A stretch of DNA of 64,000 nucleotides from Citricoccus alkalitolerans. GTDB taxonomy: Bacteria; Actinomycetota; Actinomycetes; Actinomycetales; Micrococcaceae. Of this stretch, positions 16,413 through 24,297 are shown piece by piece. Below the pieces are notes generated by a model. That model saw only the letters and a program-made list of their open reading frames with translations. It did no database searches and had not been told where the DNA came from. Numbering within the stretch: position 1 is the stretch's first letter; each line of letters begins with the position of its first letter. The stretch is taken from NCBI RefSeq assembly GCF_039528175.1, contig NZ_BAAALH010000002.1, forward strand, positions 1,612,001 through 1,676,000, written 5' to 3'. A program made the position numbers and the translations under genes.

Positions 16413-16901
16413 TCAGCCCTGGCGGTCGATGATGGCCGCGCCCGATGTGGGGGCGGCGGAGCCCGCGGCCGTGTAGGTGACGGCGGGGCCGGCCTGCTGT
16501 CCGGCCTCCTGCAGGGAGATGTTGGCGGCCTTGAGGAACCGTGCGTTCTCCTCGGAGACGGTGCGGATCTCCTCGGCCAGGGACACGATGGCCGCGTGGT
16601 GGTCCTGGAGGATGCCGGCCCACGGCCCCTCGGCGGGGGCGGCGGCCACCAGCTCACGCAGGGTGGGGGAGCCGTCCGTGGTCATGCCCCACAGCTGCGC
16701 GAGCGAGGCGGAGAGCACGTCCACGGTCAGCTGCGTGGTGGAGAGCTGGTTCTTCAGCGCCTCGATCTCAGAGGTGCAGCGGCCCAGCCAGCGGGATTCG
16801 CCGTTGGTGACAAGCAGGCGTTGCGTGGTGAATTTGTACAGCAGGTTCTCCAGAATGCCGCGCTCGCGCCACAGCTCGTTGGACAGCTCGTCTGCTTCCA
16901 T
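16413..16901 (-). CDS. flgN: FlgN-like flagellar export chaperone
   Basis: A 162-residue mostly helical protein upstream of flgK, matching the position and size of FlgN, the export chaperone for FlgK and FlgL. Residues 1-110 form long amphipathic helices (LSNELWRERGILENLLYKFT and TSEIEALKNQLSTTQLTVD). The ATG at 16901 is preferred since AAAGG sits 7 bases before it; ATG 16907 is two codons earlier. Primary sequence conservation in FlgN is low, so the call leans on context. A FliA-type promoter lies 65 bases upstream. Confidence 0.75.
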   Translation of the reverse strand: MEADELSNELWRERGILENLLYKFTTQRLLVTNGESRWLGRCTSEIEALKNQLSTTQLTVDVLSASLAQLWGMTTDGSPTLRELVAAAPAEGPWAGILQDHHAAIVSLAEEIRTVSEENARFLKAANISLQEAGQQAGPAVTYTAAGSAAPTSGAAIIDRQG

Positions 16902-16965
16902 GCTCATACCTTTCACGCCGCCGGCGGACGCCGGTGGGACTACTGGAGTCCCTTCGCTGACCTTG

Positions 16966-16992
16966 TTATCGGTACACATGGACCAACTATTC
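16966..16992 (-). promoter_or_regulatory. FliA (sigma-28) promoter for flgN-flgK
   Basis: Minus strand: GAATAGTT (16992-16985), 11 bases, ACCGATAA (16973-16966). Seven of eight -10 bases match GCCGATAA and five of eight -35 bases match TAAAGTTT. Confidence 0.72.
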
Positions 16993-17008
16993 ACCCCCGG
17001 CCGAAGAT

Positions 17009-17021
17009 TTCTGCGCATGTC
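17009..17021 (+). promoter_or_regulatory. TTCTGCGCATGTC motif upstream of fliA
   Basis: First of three exact 13-base copies, with others at 21412 (before flgB) and 44884 (before the 44943 gene). It lies 90 bases before the fliA start and is therefore a candidate promoter or activator site. Confidence 0.55.
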
Positions 17022-17111
17022 TCTTCCGTGGGTGCCTTCGGGCACCTGCGGGGCGCGTCAGCGAGGTCCCTCTATACACAGCATGACAGCAGCGATGAAG
17101 GGTAGCCGGGC

Positions 17112-17900
17112 ATGAGAGCAGCACGGAACGACCTGGTGGAGCAGAACATCCCACTGGTCGGCTACGCGGTGTCTGAGATGCATCACAAGTACCCCATGGT
17201 GGAGAGGGATGAGATGGTGTCCGTGGGCCTCGAGGGTCTCATCCTCGCCGCGGACACCTGGGATCCCGACGCCGGCACCCAGTTCTCCACGTGGGCCCAC
17301 CTGAAGATCCGGTGGGCCATCCAGGAGTTCCTGCAGCAGCTCGACTGGATGGGACGCCGCGGCCGGGATAAGGCCAAGCGGCTGGACAAGGCCCGCGCGC
17401 AGCTGACCCATTCGCTGGGGCGCGTTCCAGAGGAGGCAGAACTGGCGGTGGCCCTGGGGGTTCCGGTGAAGGACCTACGGACCATGGTGGCCGAGGGGTC
17501 CAAATCCCAGACGCCTTTGGACGACTCCTTGAGTGACTTCCTCGCCTCCCCGGAGGACAGCCCCGAGAAGCAGGTGCTGGACGCGGAGAAGAGCCTTCTG
17601 CTGCATCGGGCAGTGGAGGCCCTGCCCGACCGGACGCGCCAGGTGGTTCAGATGCACTACTTCCAGGGCTTGGCCCAGGGGGAGGTGGCCGCAGAGCTGG
17701 GTGTGTCGGACGCCACCGTGTCCAAAGAGAAGAAGAAGGGGCTGGCGTTGTTGCAGGATGTGCTCGGCGCTGCTCTGTCCGTCACCCCGGCGGCCCCCGT
17801 TGCCGCGACGGTGCCGGCGGCGGGACGAGAGCAATTCCTGGCCGCCGCGGGAACGTCGATGCGAGGTGGGATCGTGCCGCAAGTCCGCCGCTTCGCCTAG
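17112..17900 (+). CDS. fliA: RNA polymerase sigma factor FliA (sigma-28)
   Basis: A 262-residue sigma factor for late flagellar genes. Region 2 includes the stretch ERDEMVSVGLEGLILAADTW and FSTWAHLKIRWAIQEFLQQLDW (2.3-2.4, residues 55-80). Region 3 carries LGRVPEEAELAVALG. Region 4 has LPDRTRQVVQMHYFQGLAQGEVAAELGVSDATVS. A C-terminal tail of about 45 residues is extra. GAAGGG lies 9 bases before the ATG. It is transcribed away from flgN and toward flagellin. FliA-type promoters precede flagellin, flgN-flgK and flgL. Confidence 0.9.
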   Translation: MRAARNDLVEQNIPLVGYAVSEMHHKYPMVERDEMVSVGLEGLILAADTWDPDAGTQFSTWAHLKIRWAIQEFLQQLDWMGRRGRDKAKRLDKARAQLTHSLGRVPEEAELAVALGVPVKDLRTMVAEGSKSQTPLDDSLSDFLASPEDSPEKQVLDAEKSLLLHRAVEALPDRTRQVVQMHYFQGLAQGEVAAELGVSDATVSKEKKKGLALLQDVLGAALSVTPAAPVAATVPAAGREQFLAAAGTSMRGGIVPQVRRFA

Positions 17901-17930
17901 CCACCAACGGCGATTCTGCCCAGTCACAGT

Positions 17931-17973
17931 GATCGTCCGTGTGGCTCGGCTGGAAGCCTGTAACAGGACGATC
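17931..17973. terminator. Inverted repeat downstream of fliA
   Basis: GATCGTCC (17931-17938) and GGACGATC (17966-17973) form a perfect 8-base stem with a 27-base loop. It is probably a weak terminator of fliA, or an operator near the flagellin promoter. Confidence 0.35.
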
Positions 17974-18002
17974 GCAGGATCAGAAAAAGTTCCAACCGGA
18001 AT

Positions 18003-18029
18003 GAAAAAAATTCCACGCCGTGCCGATAA
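18003..18029 (+). promoter_or_regulatory. FliA (sigma-28) promoter for flagellin
   Basis: GAAAAAAA (18003-18010), 11 bases, GCCGATAA (18022-18029). The -10 is the exact FliA consensus. It leaves a leader of about 60 bases before the flagellin ATG. Confidence 0.85.
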
Positions 18030-18098
18030 GGCTGGTGTCGGGTCCGCAGGAATGGGTCCGCGGACCAGAACCCCGAACATTGCACCAAGGAGAATGAC

Positions 18099-18935
18099 AT
18101 GACCGTCATCAACACCAACGTCGCCGCCAACAACACCTACCGGATGATGAGCATCGCCTCGGAAGAGAAGGCCTCCTCTATGGAGAAGCTGTCCTCCGGT
18201 CTGCGCATCAACCGCGCCGCTGACGACGCCGCCGGCCTGTCCATCGCCGAGGGCCTCCGCTCCCAGGCCAACGGCCTTGAGGTTGCCGCCCGCAATATCG
18301 GCGATGCGATCTCCCTGGCCCAGACCGCCGAAGGTGGCCTGTCCGCCGCTCACGACATCCTGCAGCGAGTGCGCGATCTCGCCGTCCAGGCCGGTAACGA
18401 TACCCTCAACGGGGCGGCCCGCACCGCCATCACCACCGAGGTCACCCAGTTGACCGAGGAACTGACGCGCATGGCGGCCTCGATCAACTTCAATGACGCC
18501 ACACTGCTCGACGGCACCGCATCCTTCTCCTTCCAGGTGGGTGCCAACGGTGGTACGGATGCTGCCACCAGCAATGACACCATTGCCTTGACGGTGGCCA
18601 CTAACCTCGGCGAACTTGCCACGACCATCGATGAGCTTGATTTCTTGTCCGCTGACGGTGCCGCCGCTGCCATCACCGCCCTTGATACCGCCATCACCGG
18701 CGTCTCTTCGGACCGTTCCAACATCGGTGCCGTGCAGAACCGCCTCGAGCACACCCTGAAGCACGTCAACGTGACCGCCGAGAACCTGACCAACGCCGAG
18801 TCCAACATCCGCGACGTGGACATGGCCAAGGAGATCGTGAAGCAGTCCGCCGCCAACATCAAGGAGCAGGCCTCCCAGGCCATGCTGGCGCAGGCTAACC
18901 AGGCCTCGCAGAACGTCCTGCAGCTGCTCCGCTGA
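18099..18935 (+). CDS. fliC: Flagellin
   Basis: A 278-residue flagellin, the filament subunit. Conserved D0/D1 regions are complete: MTVINTNVAANNTYRMM with LSSGLRINRAADDAAGLSIA at the N-terminus and IRDVDMAKEIVKQSAANIKE plus QANQASQNVLQLLR at the C-terminus. The variable D2/D3 part is almost absent (about 70 residues), so the filament surface is minimal. AAGGAG lies 5 bases before the ATG. It has its own FliA promoter and a terminator-like hairpin after it. It is the only flagellin gene in the window. Codon use is strongly biased as expected for an abundant protein. Confidence 0.96.
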   Translation: MTVINTNVAANNTYRMMSIASEEKASSMEKLSSGLRINRAADDAAGLSIAEGLRSQANGLEVAARNIGDAISLAQTAEGGLSAAHDILQRVRDLAVQAGNDTLNGAARTAITTEVTQLTEELTRMAASINFNDATLLDGTASFSFQVGANGGTDAATSNDTIALTVATNLGELATTIDELDFLSADGAAAAITALDTAITGVSSDRSNIGAVQNRLEHTLKHVNVTAENLTNAESNIRDVDMAKEIVKQSAANIKEQASQAMLAQANQASQNVLQLLR

Positions 18936-18978
18936 TCCTGGTAGCCACGGCACGCTGGCGCAGCACCTGAGACCGAGG

Positions 18979-19015
18979 GGCGGTCACCACCGGAGAGCAT
19001 CCGGTGGCGGCCGCC
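18979..19015 (+). terminator. Hairpin terminator after flagellin
   Basis: Arms 18979-18993 and 19001-19015 pair over 15 bases (inner part CCACCGG/CCGGTGG perfect, one A-C mismatch, one wobble) around the loop AGAGCAT. No T-run follows. It would insulate flagellin from fliD. Confidence 0.7.
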
Positions 19016-19102
19016 CTTCGGGACGGAGCCGAAGCGCCACACGGACTGGTCCCATCTCAGGGGGACCACCGCGCAGACTTCGACGAGGAACGGACAGGGA
19101 CC

Positions 19103-20455
19103 ATGGCAGGCATCAGCTTCGACGGACTGGCCTCCGGACTGAACACCACCGAGCTCATCGGCGCCCTGATCTCCGTGGAGCGGGTCCCGGTGACCCTCAT
19201 GGAGAACAAGCTCGCCGAGAATGAGGCCCGGATCTCCGGCCTGCGGGCCCTCAACGCCCAAATCGCCTCCCTGGCAGAACTGGCGCAGGAGTACTCGAAC
19301 GCCGCTGCGTTCCGCCCCGCGACCGGCACCTCGACCAGCCAGAACGTCACGGTCACCGTGAACGACGGCGCCACCCCGGCTTCCCTGAACCTCCGGGTGG
19401 ATGCCGCGGCCTCCCAGCAATCGGGCGTTTCCGCGCCACTCTCAGGCTGGAACGGCGAGACCCTGACCATCACCCGCGCCGACGGCACCACCGCAGACGT
19501 CACGGGGGACAGCCTCACCTCTCTGGTCGACGCCGTCAACGGCGATCCGGAACTCGGCGTGGACGCCACTCTGGTCAAGGCCGGCGCCGACGCCGAGGGC
19601 AACACCCTCTACCGCCTGCAGCTGACCAGCCGGGACACCGGCGCCGAGGCCGCCTTCACAGCCACCGCCAGCGGCACCGACCTGTTCGGCACCGGGGGAG
19701 CGATCACCTCCACCGCTGCCGACGCCCAGATCACCCTCTTCCCCGGCACCGGCGCGGAACAGGTCGTCACCTCGGCCACCAACGACTTCACGGCCCTGGC
19801 CACCGGGGTCTCTGTGACCGTCTCCGCGAAGGCGGTCGGAGAGACCGTCACGGCCACCGCCGCCAACGATCCGACGGCCGCCACCGAACGGGCTGAGAAA
19901 CTGCTGAACCAGATCAACGGCCTGCTGAACGCCATCGGCTCCGTGACCACCGTGACGCCGGGATCCGGCAGCTCAGGGTCCACCACCAGCGCGGGCATGT
20001 TCGTGGGCGACTCCACGGTCCGGTCCATCAATGACAAGATCTTCGGCGCGGCAGTCCGCACCGAGGACGGCACCTCCCAGGCCTGGTTCGGTGTTCAGCC
20101 CGACCGCTTCGGACGGCTGGAGATCGACACCGCGAAACTGAAGCAGGCCCTCACCGAGGACCCGGCCGCCGTCGGGTCCGCCCTGGCCTCGCTGGCCGGA
20201 CGCGTCCAGGAAGCCGCCAGCTCGATTTCGGACAAGTACGACGGCATCCTCACGAAGTCCATCGAATCCCGGGTCACCGAGAATCAGCGCACCCAGACCA
20301 GCATCGACTCGGCGCTGCGCCGGTTGGAGATACGAGAGACCACTCTGCGCGCCCAATTCACGGCCATGGAAGTCGCCCTGGCCAAGGCCGACTCGCTCCA
20401 GAGCTACCTGTCCGGCCAGATCAATACGTACAACGCCGCGGCCAACCAGAAGTAG
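19103..20455 (+). CDS. fliD: Flagellar filament cap FliD
   Basis: A 450-residue FliD (HAP2), which caps the filament. The N-terminus MAGISFDGLASGLNTTELIG is diagnostic. Later it contains TLYRLQLTSRDTGAEAAFTA, and the C-terminal half has the long helices and RETTLRAQFTAMEVALAKAD typical of FliD. The ATG at 19103 follows GGACAGGGACC. It leads a short operon with fliS and a FliT-like gene. A long open stretch upstream of the ATG is not conserved. Confidence 0.93.
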   Translation: MAGISFDGLASGLNTTELIGALISVERVPVTLMENKLAENEARISGLRALNAQIASLAELAQEYSNAAAFRPATGTSTSQNVTVTVNDGATPASLNLRVDAAASQQSGVSAPLSGWNGETLTITRADGTTADVTGDSLTSLVDAVNGDPELGVDATLVKAGADAEGNTLYRLQLTSRDTGAEAAFTATASGTDLFGTGGAITSTAADAQITLFPGTGAEQVVTSATNDFTALATGVSVTVSAKAVGETVTATAANDPTAATERAEKLLNQINGLLNAIGSVTTVTPGSGSSGSTTSAGMFVGDSTVRSINDKIFGAAVRTEDGTSQAWFGVQPDRFGRLEIDTAKLKQALTEDPAAVGSALASLAGRVQEAASSISDKYDGILTKSIESRVTENQRTQTSIDSALRRLEIRETTLRAQFTAMEVALAKADSLQSYLSGQINTYNAAANQK

Positions 20456-20524
20456 CCCCTCGCCAGCAGCCCCGGCACTAGACCCGTCCTCATCCAGTCC
20501 CACCCAGAATCCGCAGGAGCACGC

Positions 20525-20905
20525 ATGTTGGGCACCACTCAGCGCAACCCCATCGAGGAGATGCGGCGCCGCGAGCTGATGACCGCCACCCCGGCCCAGC
20601 TCACCGTCAAACTCTTCCAGCGCCTCATCCTGGACCTGCACCGCGCCGCCGCGGACCTGCAGCAGGGTCAGGCCGGCACTGCCAGCCGCCACCTGGTCCA
20701 CGCCCAGTCGATCCTGTCCGAGCTGGATGGCACCCTCGATGTCAACGCGTGGTCCGGTGCCGCCGACCTCAAATCGGTCTACGCGTTCTGTCTCCAGACC
20801 ATCGCCGCAGCCAACCAGAACTCGGATGCCCAGGCAGTGCTGCGCGCCATCGAGCTGCTGACCCCTGTCTCCGAGGCGTTCGAACAGGCAGCCAAGACGG
20901 CATGA
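20525..20905 (+). CDS. fliS: Flagellin export chaperone FliS
   Basis: A 126-residue FliS, which binds the C-terminus of flagellin and prevents premature polymerisation. The pattern MTATPAQLTVKLFQRLILDL, then HAQSILSELDGTLDVNAWSG is typical of the FliS helical bundle. GCAGGAGCAC lies just before the ATG. It follows fliD by 69 bases and overlaps the next gene by four bases (ATGA). Confidence 0.92.
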   Translation: MLGTTQRNPIEEMRRRELMTATPAQLTVKLFQRLILDLHRAAADLQQGQAGTASRHLVHAQSILSELDGTLDVNAWSGAADLKSVYAFCLQTIAAANQNSDAQAVLRAIELLTPVSEAFEQAAKTA

Positions 20906-21261
20906 GCCTCACGGCCCCCTTTCGCCGCAATTCGATTGCCGTGACCTCCGCGAATGCCACCCGCGAGTCCGTCCTCGCGGATCTCGCCTGGGAGACCCTG
21001 GCCAACGACCTCGAGGAATGGCTCGACGCCGGCCACCCGACCTCGTTGTCCGAAGCACTGGACGCGCGGCCCGCCGGCAACCCGCCGGCCCACCTGGAAC
21101 GCCGGATAGCGAACTTGACCACCCGGCTCTCCGTGGCCCTGCGGGAGATGCGCACCGAGCAGGACGGCATCGCCCAGTCCCTCAAGGCGACGGCCCAGGC
21201 CAAGCGCGCCACCCAGCCGGGCCGCGGCTCCACCGCCTCCTACCTGGACACCGGCGCCTGA
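20902..21261 (+). CDS. FliT-like small protein downstream of fliS
   Basis: A 119-residue small, mainly helical protein whose ATG overlaps the fliS stop (ATGA). Residues 20-100 form amphipathic helices (LADLAWETLANDLEEWLDAG and ERRIANLTTRLSVALREMRT). The fliD-fliS-small-gene order matches fliDST loci, where FliT is the FliD chaperone, so FliT-like is the best working call. There is no recognisable sequence signature, so function is inferred from order only. Confidence 0.55.
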   Translation: MSLTAPFRRNSIAVTSANATRESVLADLAWETLANDLEEWLDAGHPTSLSEALDARPAGNPPAHLERRIANLTTRLSVALREMRTEQDGIAQSLKATAQAKRATQPGRGSTASYLDTGA

Positions 21262-21359
21262 CCGCGCGCCGGAACCCGCCGGCGTCGTGTTCCGGCACCG
21301 GTCCTGATCCCGGACGAGCCGTCTGCAACGCAAAACGTGCACCCATCCCGCACCTCCCC

Positions 21360-21367
21360 GCATAGGG
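21360..21367 (+). promoter_or_regulatory. GCATAGGG motif upstream of flgB
   Basis: Exact GCATAGGG; AAAACG begins 28 bases upstream (21332). It lies 133 bases before the flgB start. Confidence 0.5.
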
Positions 21368-21411
21368 ACTTCCGAGCGTCCGGAAACGAAACCGGCCGCC
21401 CGCGTCCGCCG

Positions 21412-21424
21412 TTCTGCGCATGTC
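21412..21424 (+). promoter_or_regulatory. TTCTGCGCATGTC motif upstream of flgB
   Basis: Second exact copy of the 13-base motif, 75 bases before the flgB start and 45 bases after the GCATAGGG site, so the flgB operon may have two promoters. GAAACGAAACCGG lies upstream at 21383-21395. Confidence 0.55.
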
Positions 21425-21499
21425 CTCTAGTGCATGCAGGAACAACGAGTGCACTCACGGGCCCGCACCCCCACACGGGCCCAGGGGAAGGGGAAACGG

Positions 21500-21835
21500 A
21501 TGTCTGTCACGGTCAACGCGCTGGAGTCGGCGCTCGATGGGCTGGCGGCGCGCCAGCGTGCCATCGCGAACAACCTGGCCAACGTCAACACGCCGCAGTT
21601 CCAGGCAACCAGGGTCCAGTTCGAACAGCAGCTCGCCCACTCGATCGCTGCCGGAGACGGCCGGGTCTCCGCTACGGAGCAACCCTCCCTCGAGCCCACC
21701 CGCCTGAACGGCAACAACGTCAACGCGGACACCGAGGTGCTCTCCAACGAGGCCACAGTGCTGAGTTACCAATTTGCCTCCCAGGCCATCAAGTCCAAGC
21801 TCTCCGGGGTCTCCACCGCTGCGAGGACCTCCTGA
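21500..21835 (+). CDS. flgB: Flagellar proximal rod protein FlgB
   Basis: A 111-residue FlgB, a proximal rod subunit. LDGLAARQRAIANNLANVNT with PQFQATRVQFE is the conserved N-terminal rod motif. GGGGAAACGG precedes the ATG at 21500. The stop overlaps flgC by one base (TGATG). It is the first gene of the main structural operon (flgB to fliK) and carries two candidate upstream promoter motifs. Confidence 0.93.
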   Translation: MSVTVNALESALDGLAARQRAIANNLANVNTPQFQATRVQFEQQLAHSIAAGDGRVSATEQPSLEPTRLNGNNVNADTEVLSNEATVLSYQFASQAIKSKLSGVSTAARTS

Positions 21836-22230
21836 TGCCCAGTTTCGAAGCGATCGGCATCGCCGGAACCTCCATGTCCGCCAACCGCCGCTGGATCGAC
21901 GCCACGGCGGACAACATGGCCAACATCAACACCGTCACCAACGCGGACGGAGACGCCTTCCAGGCCCGCTACCTCGAGGTCGCCCCGGCCGCCGCCGGCC
22001 AGGGCGTCCAGGTCACGAACGTGCAGTACGGGGACGCCGAGGGCCTCCTCTCCTACGAGCCCGACCACCCCGAGGCCAACGAGGACGGCTACATCCGCCG
22101 CCCGGACATCGACATGGGTGTGGAGATGGGCAACCTCATCATGGCCCAGCGCTCCTACTCCCTGGCCTCCCAGGTCGTGGACAAAGCCAAGACGGTCTAC
22201 CAGGCCGGCATCGAGATCGGACGAAACTGA
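21835..22230 (+). CDS. flgC: Flagellar proximal rod protein FlgC
   Basis: A 131-residue FlgC. It has the rod motif ATADNMANINTVTNADGDAF and the C-terminal MGVEMGNLIMAQRSYSLASQ with VDKAKTVYQAGIEIGRN. Start and stop overlap the neighbours flgB and fliE by one base each, so translation is coupled. Length and motifs are normal. With FlgB and FliE it builds the proximal rod. Confidence 0.94.
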   Translation: MPSFEAIGIAGTSMSANRRWIDATADNMANINTVTNADGDAFQARYLEVAPAAAGQGVQVTNVQYGDAEGLLSYEPDHPEANEDGYIRRPDIDMGVEMGNLIMAQRSYSLASQVVDKAKTVYQAGIEIGRN

Positions 22231-22634
22231 TGCCCTTGGATTCCATCGGCTCCATCGGAGCTATCGCGACTATGCCAGTCCTGCCTGCGGTCAACCCGAC
22301 CAGCCCGACGTCGGCCGCACTGCCCGGTGTGCTGCCCGCGGGCCTCGAATCCGCCACCGGCGTGGGCGGCCCACTCGGCACCACCGCGATCTCGGCCCCC
22401 TCCGAGGCGCAGGCCGGATCCTTCGGGTCCCAGCTCGCCGGCCAGGTCGACTCCCTGCAGACCCTGCAGGGCGAGCGGGACACCCTGTCCCTGCAGGCGG
22501 TCACCGGCGACTTGGAGGACATCCATAAGGCCACGATCGCCGCGGCGGAGGCCTCGGCCACCATGGACCTGATGGTGGCGATGCGCAACAGCGGACTGCA
22601 GGCCTTCAACGAGCTCATGAGAATCCAGGCCTGA
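22230..22634 (+). CDS. fliE: Flagellar hook-basal body protein FliE
   Basis: A 134-residue FliE, joining the MS ring to the rod. The conserved C-terminal part is DLEDIHKATIAAAEASATMD with LMVAMRNSGLQAFNELMRIQ. The N-terminal 60 residues are Pro/Ala/Ser rich and poorly conserved, so the protein is slightly longer than the usual 100-110 residues. It starts with an ATG overlapping the flgC stop by one base and is followed by fliF after 4 bases. Confidence 0.92.
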   Translation: MPLDSIGSIGAIATMPVLPAVNPTSPTSAALPGVLPAGLESATGVGGPLGTTAISAPSEAQAGSFGSQLAGQVDSLQTLQGERDTLSLQAVTGDLEDIHKATIAAAEASATMDLMVAMRNSGLQAFNELMRIQA

Positions 22635-22638
22635 ACTC

Positions 22639-24297
22639 ATGAGCTCCAATACCGCCTCCGCCCTGCCCTCGGCGCGCACGTCCGGCCCCGCCGGCTGGTT
22701 GCACGGGATCGGGGACAAACTCTCCGAGATGCCGCTGGGCCAGCGCATCATCGCCTCCCTGCTGGCCGTCGCCCTGGTGGCCGGAGGCATCTTCGCCGCC
22801 CTCCAGCTCGCCAAGCCCACCTTGGCCCCGCTGTTCACCGGCCTGTCCTCCACGGATGCGGCCGCTGTGGTGGAGCAGCTGAACTCTGCCGGTGTGGAGT
22901 ACGAGCTCCAGGATGGCGGGACCACCATCCTGGTGCCGGACGAGGCCGTCTACGACCAGCGTCTGTCCGCGGCCGCAGCCGGGCTGCCGTCGGGTGGTGG
23001 CACCGGCTACAGCCTGCTCGACGAGGTCGGCATCACGTCCTCCGAGTTCCAGCAGGACACCACCTACAAGCGCGCCCTGGAAGGCGAGCTCGCCGCGACC
23101 ATCAGCCAGATGGACGGGGTGGAGCAGGCCTCGGTCAAGCTCGCGATGCCGGCGGAGACCGTCTTCGCCTCGGAGCAGGGCACGCCCACCGCCTCCGTGT
23201 TCGTCTCCAGCCCCCGCGGCGACTTGAACAACCAGCAGGTGCAGGCCATCGTCCACCTGGCCTCGGCCTCCGTGGAAGGCATGGAGCCCACCGACGTGGC
23301 CGTCGTGGACTCCACCGGCAAGGTCCTCTCCGCCGTCGGCGAGGGGCTGGTGGACCTGACCGGTGGGGACGGGGAGCGCTCCGCCGCCGTCACCGCCAAC
23401 GTGCAGAAGGTGCTGGACAACCTGGTGGGGGCGGGCAACTCGACCGTCGCCGCCACCGTGGCGACCACCCGGTCCACCTCTGAGATGGTGTCCGAGCAGT
23501 TCTCCACCCCCGAGGGCGGCGTCCAGGCACTCACCGAGCAGACCTCCAGCGAGGACTACACCGGGGGTGGCGCCCCGGCCGGCACCGGCGTGCTCGGCCC
23601 GGACAACGTGGCCAACACGGGTGCGAACACCGCTGGCTCCGGGGAGTTCACCTCTGAATCCGACGCCCGGACCAATGCCGTGGACAAGACCACCACATCC
23701 ACCACGACGCCGGCCGGTGACGTCGAGCGCCAGACAGTCGCCGTGGCGGTGGATGCGGCCGCCGCCGGCGGCCTGACCAACGAACAGATCATCGGACTGG
23801 TGTCCACCGCCGCCGGGATCGACGAGGTCCGCGGGGACACGGTCACCGTGGAGATCATCCCGTTCTCCACCGCCGGTGCCGCCGAGGCCCAGCAGGCGAT
23901 CGAGGCAGCGGAGGCAGCCGAGGCGGCCGCCGCCCAGGACGCGCTGATCCGGGACGTGATCATCTACGGCCTCGTCGCCGCGATGTTGCTGGTCGGCTTC
24001 GTAGTGTGGATGATCCTGCGCCGCCGCCGGACCGTGGAGACCCTCGAGGACCTCGGTGAGACCGCTCCGGCACCAGCCGTGCTGGACCGTTCCACCGGTC
24101 CGGACACCGGGCAGATGCCCGTGATCATGCCGGAGCCCGCCACGCAGGCGCTGTCCGCGGTGCCGCCCCCGGTGGCGCCCGCCCTACTGCCTGAGGGCCC
24201 CAGTGCGTCACAGAAGGTGCACCACGCCGCCCAGACGGACCCGGCGAAGACCGCCGAGATGATGCGGGCCATGATGGAAGCGAAGGAGCTGGCATGA
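22639..24297 (+). CDS. fliF: Flagellar MS-ring protein FliF
   Basis: A 552-residue FliF. A hydrophobic segment near residue 35 is followed by the ring-building domain (LFTGLSSTDAAAVVEQLNSA, QRLSAAAAGLPSGGGTGYSL, QAIVHLASASVEGM). A Ser/Thr-rich linker (about 290-370) leads to the second membrane helix (near 440, VIIYGLVAAMLLVGFVVWMI). The C-terminal FliG-binding tail is present (MMRAMMEAKELA). It overlaps fliG by four bases (ATGA). This is the base of the motor and the export gate housing. Confidence 0.94.
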   Translation: MSSNTASALPSARTSGPAGWLHGIGDKLSEMPLGQRIIASLLAVALVAGGIFAALQLAKPTLAPLFTGLSSTDAAAVVEQLNSAGVEYELQDGGTTILVPDEAVYDQRLSAAAAGLPSGGGTGYSLLDEVGITSSEFQQDTTYKRALEGELAATISQMDGVEQASVKLAMPAETVFASEQGTPTASVFVSSPRGDLNNQQVQAIVHLASASVEGMEPTDVAVVDSTGKVLSAVGEGLVDLTGGDGERSAAVTANVQKVLDNLVGAGNSTVAATVATTRSTSEMVSEQFSTPEGGVQALTEQTSSEDYTGGGAPAGTGVLGPDNVANTGANTAGSGEFTSESDARTNAVDKTTTSTTTPAGDVERQTVAVAVDAAAAGGLTNEQIIGLVSTAAGIDEVRGDTVTVEIIPFSTAGAAEAQQAIEAAEAAEAAAAQDALIRDVIIYGLVAAMLLVGFVVWMILRRRRTVETLEDLGETAPAPAVLDRSTGPDTGQMPVIMPEPATQALSAVPPPVAPALLPEGPSASQKVHHAAQTDPAKTAEMMRAMMEAKELA

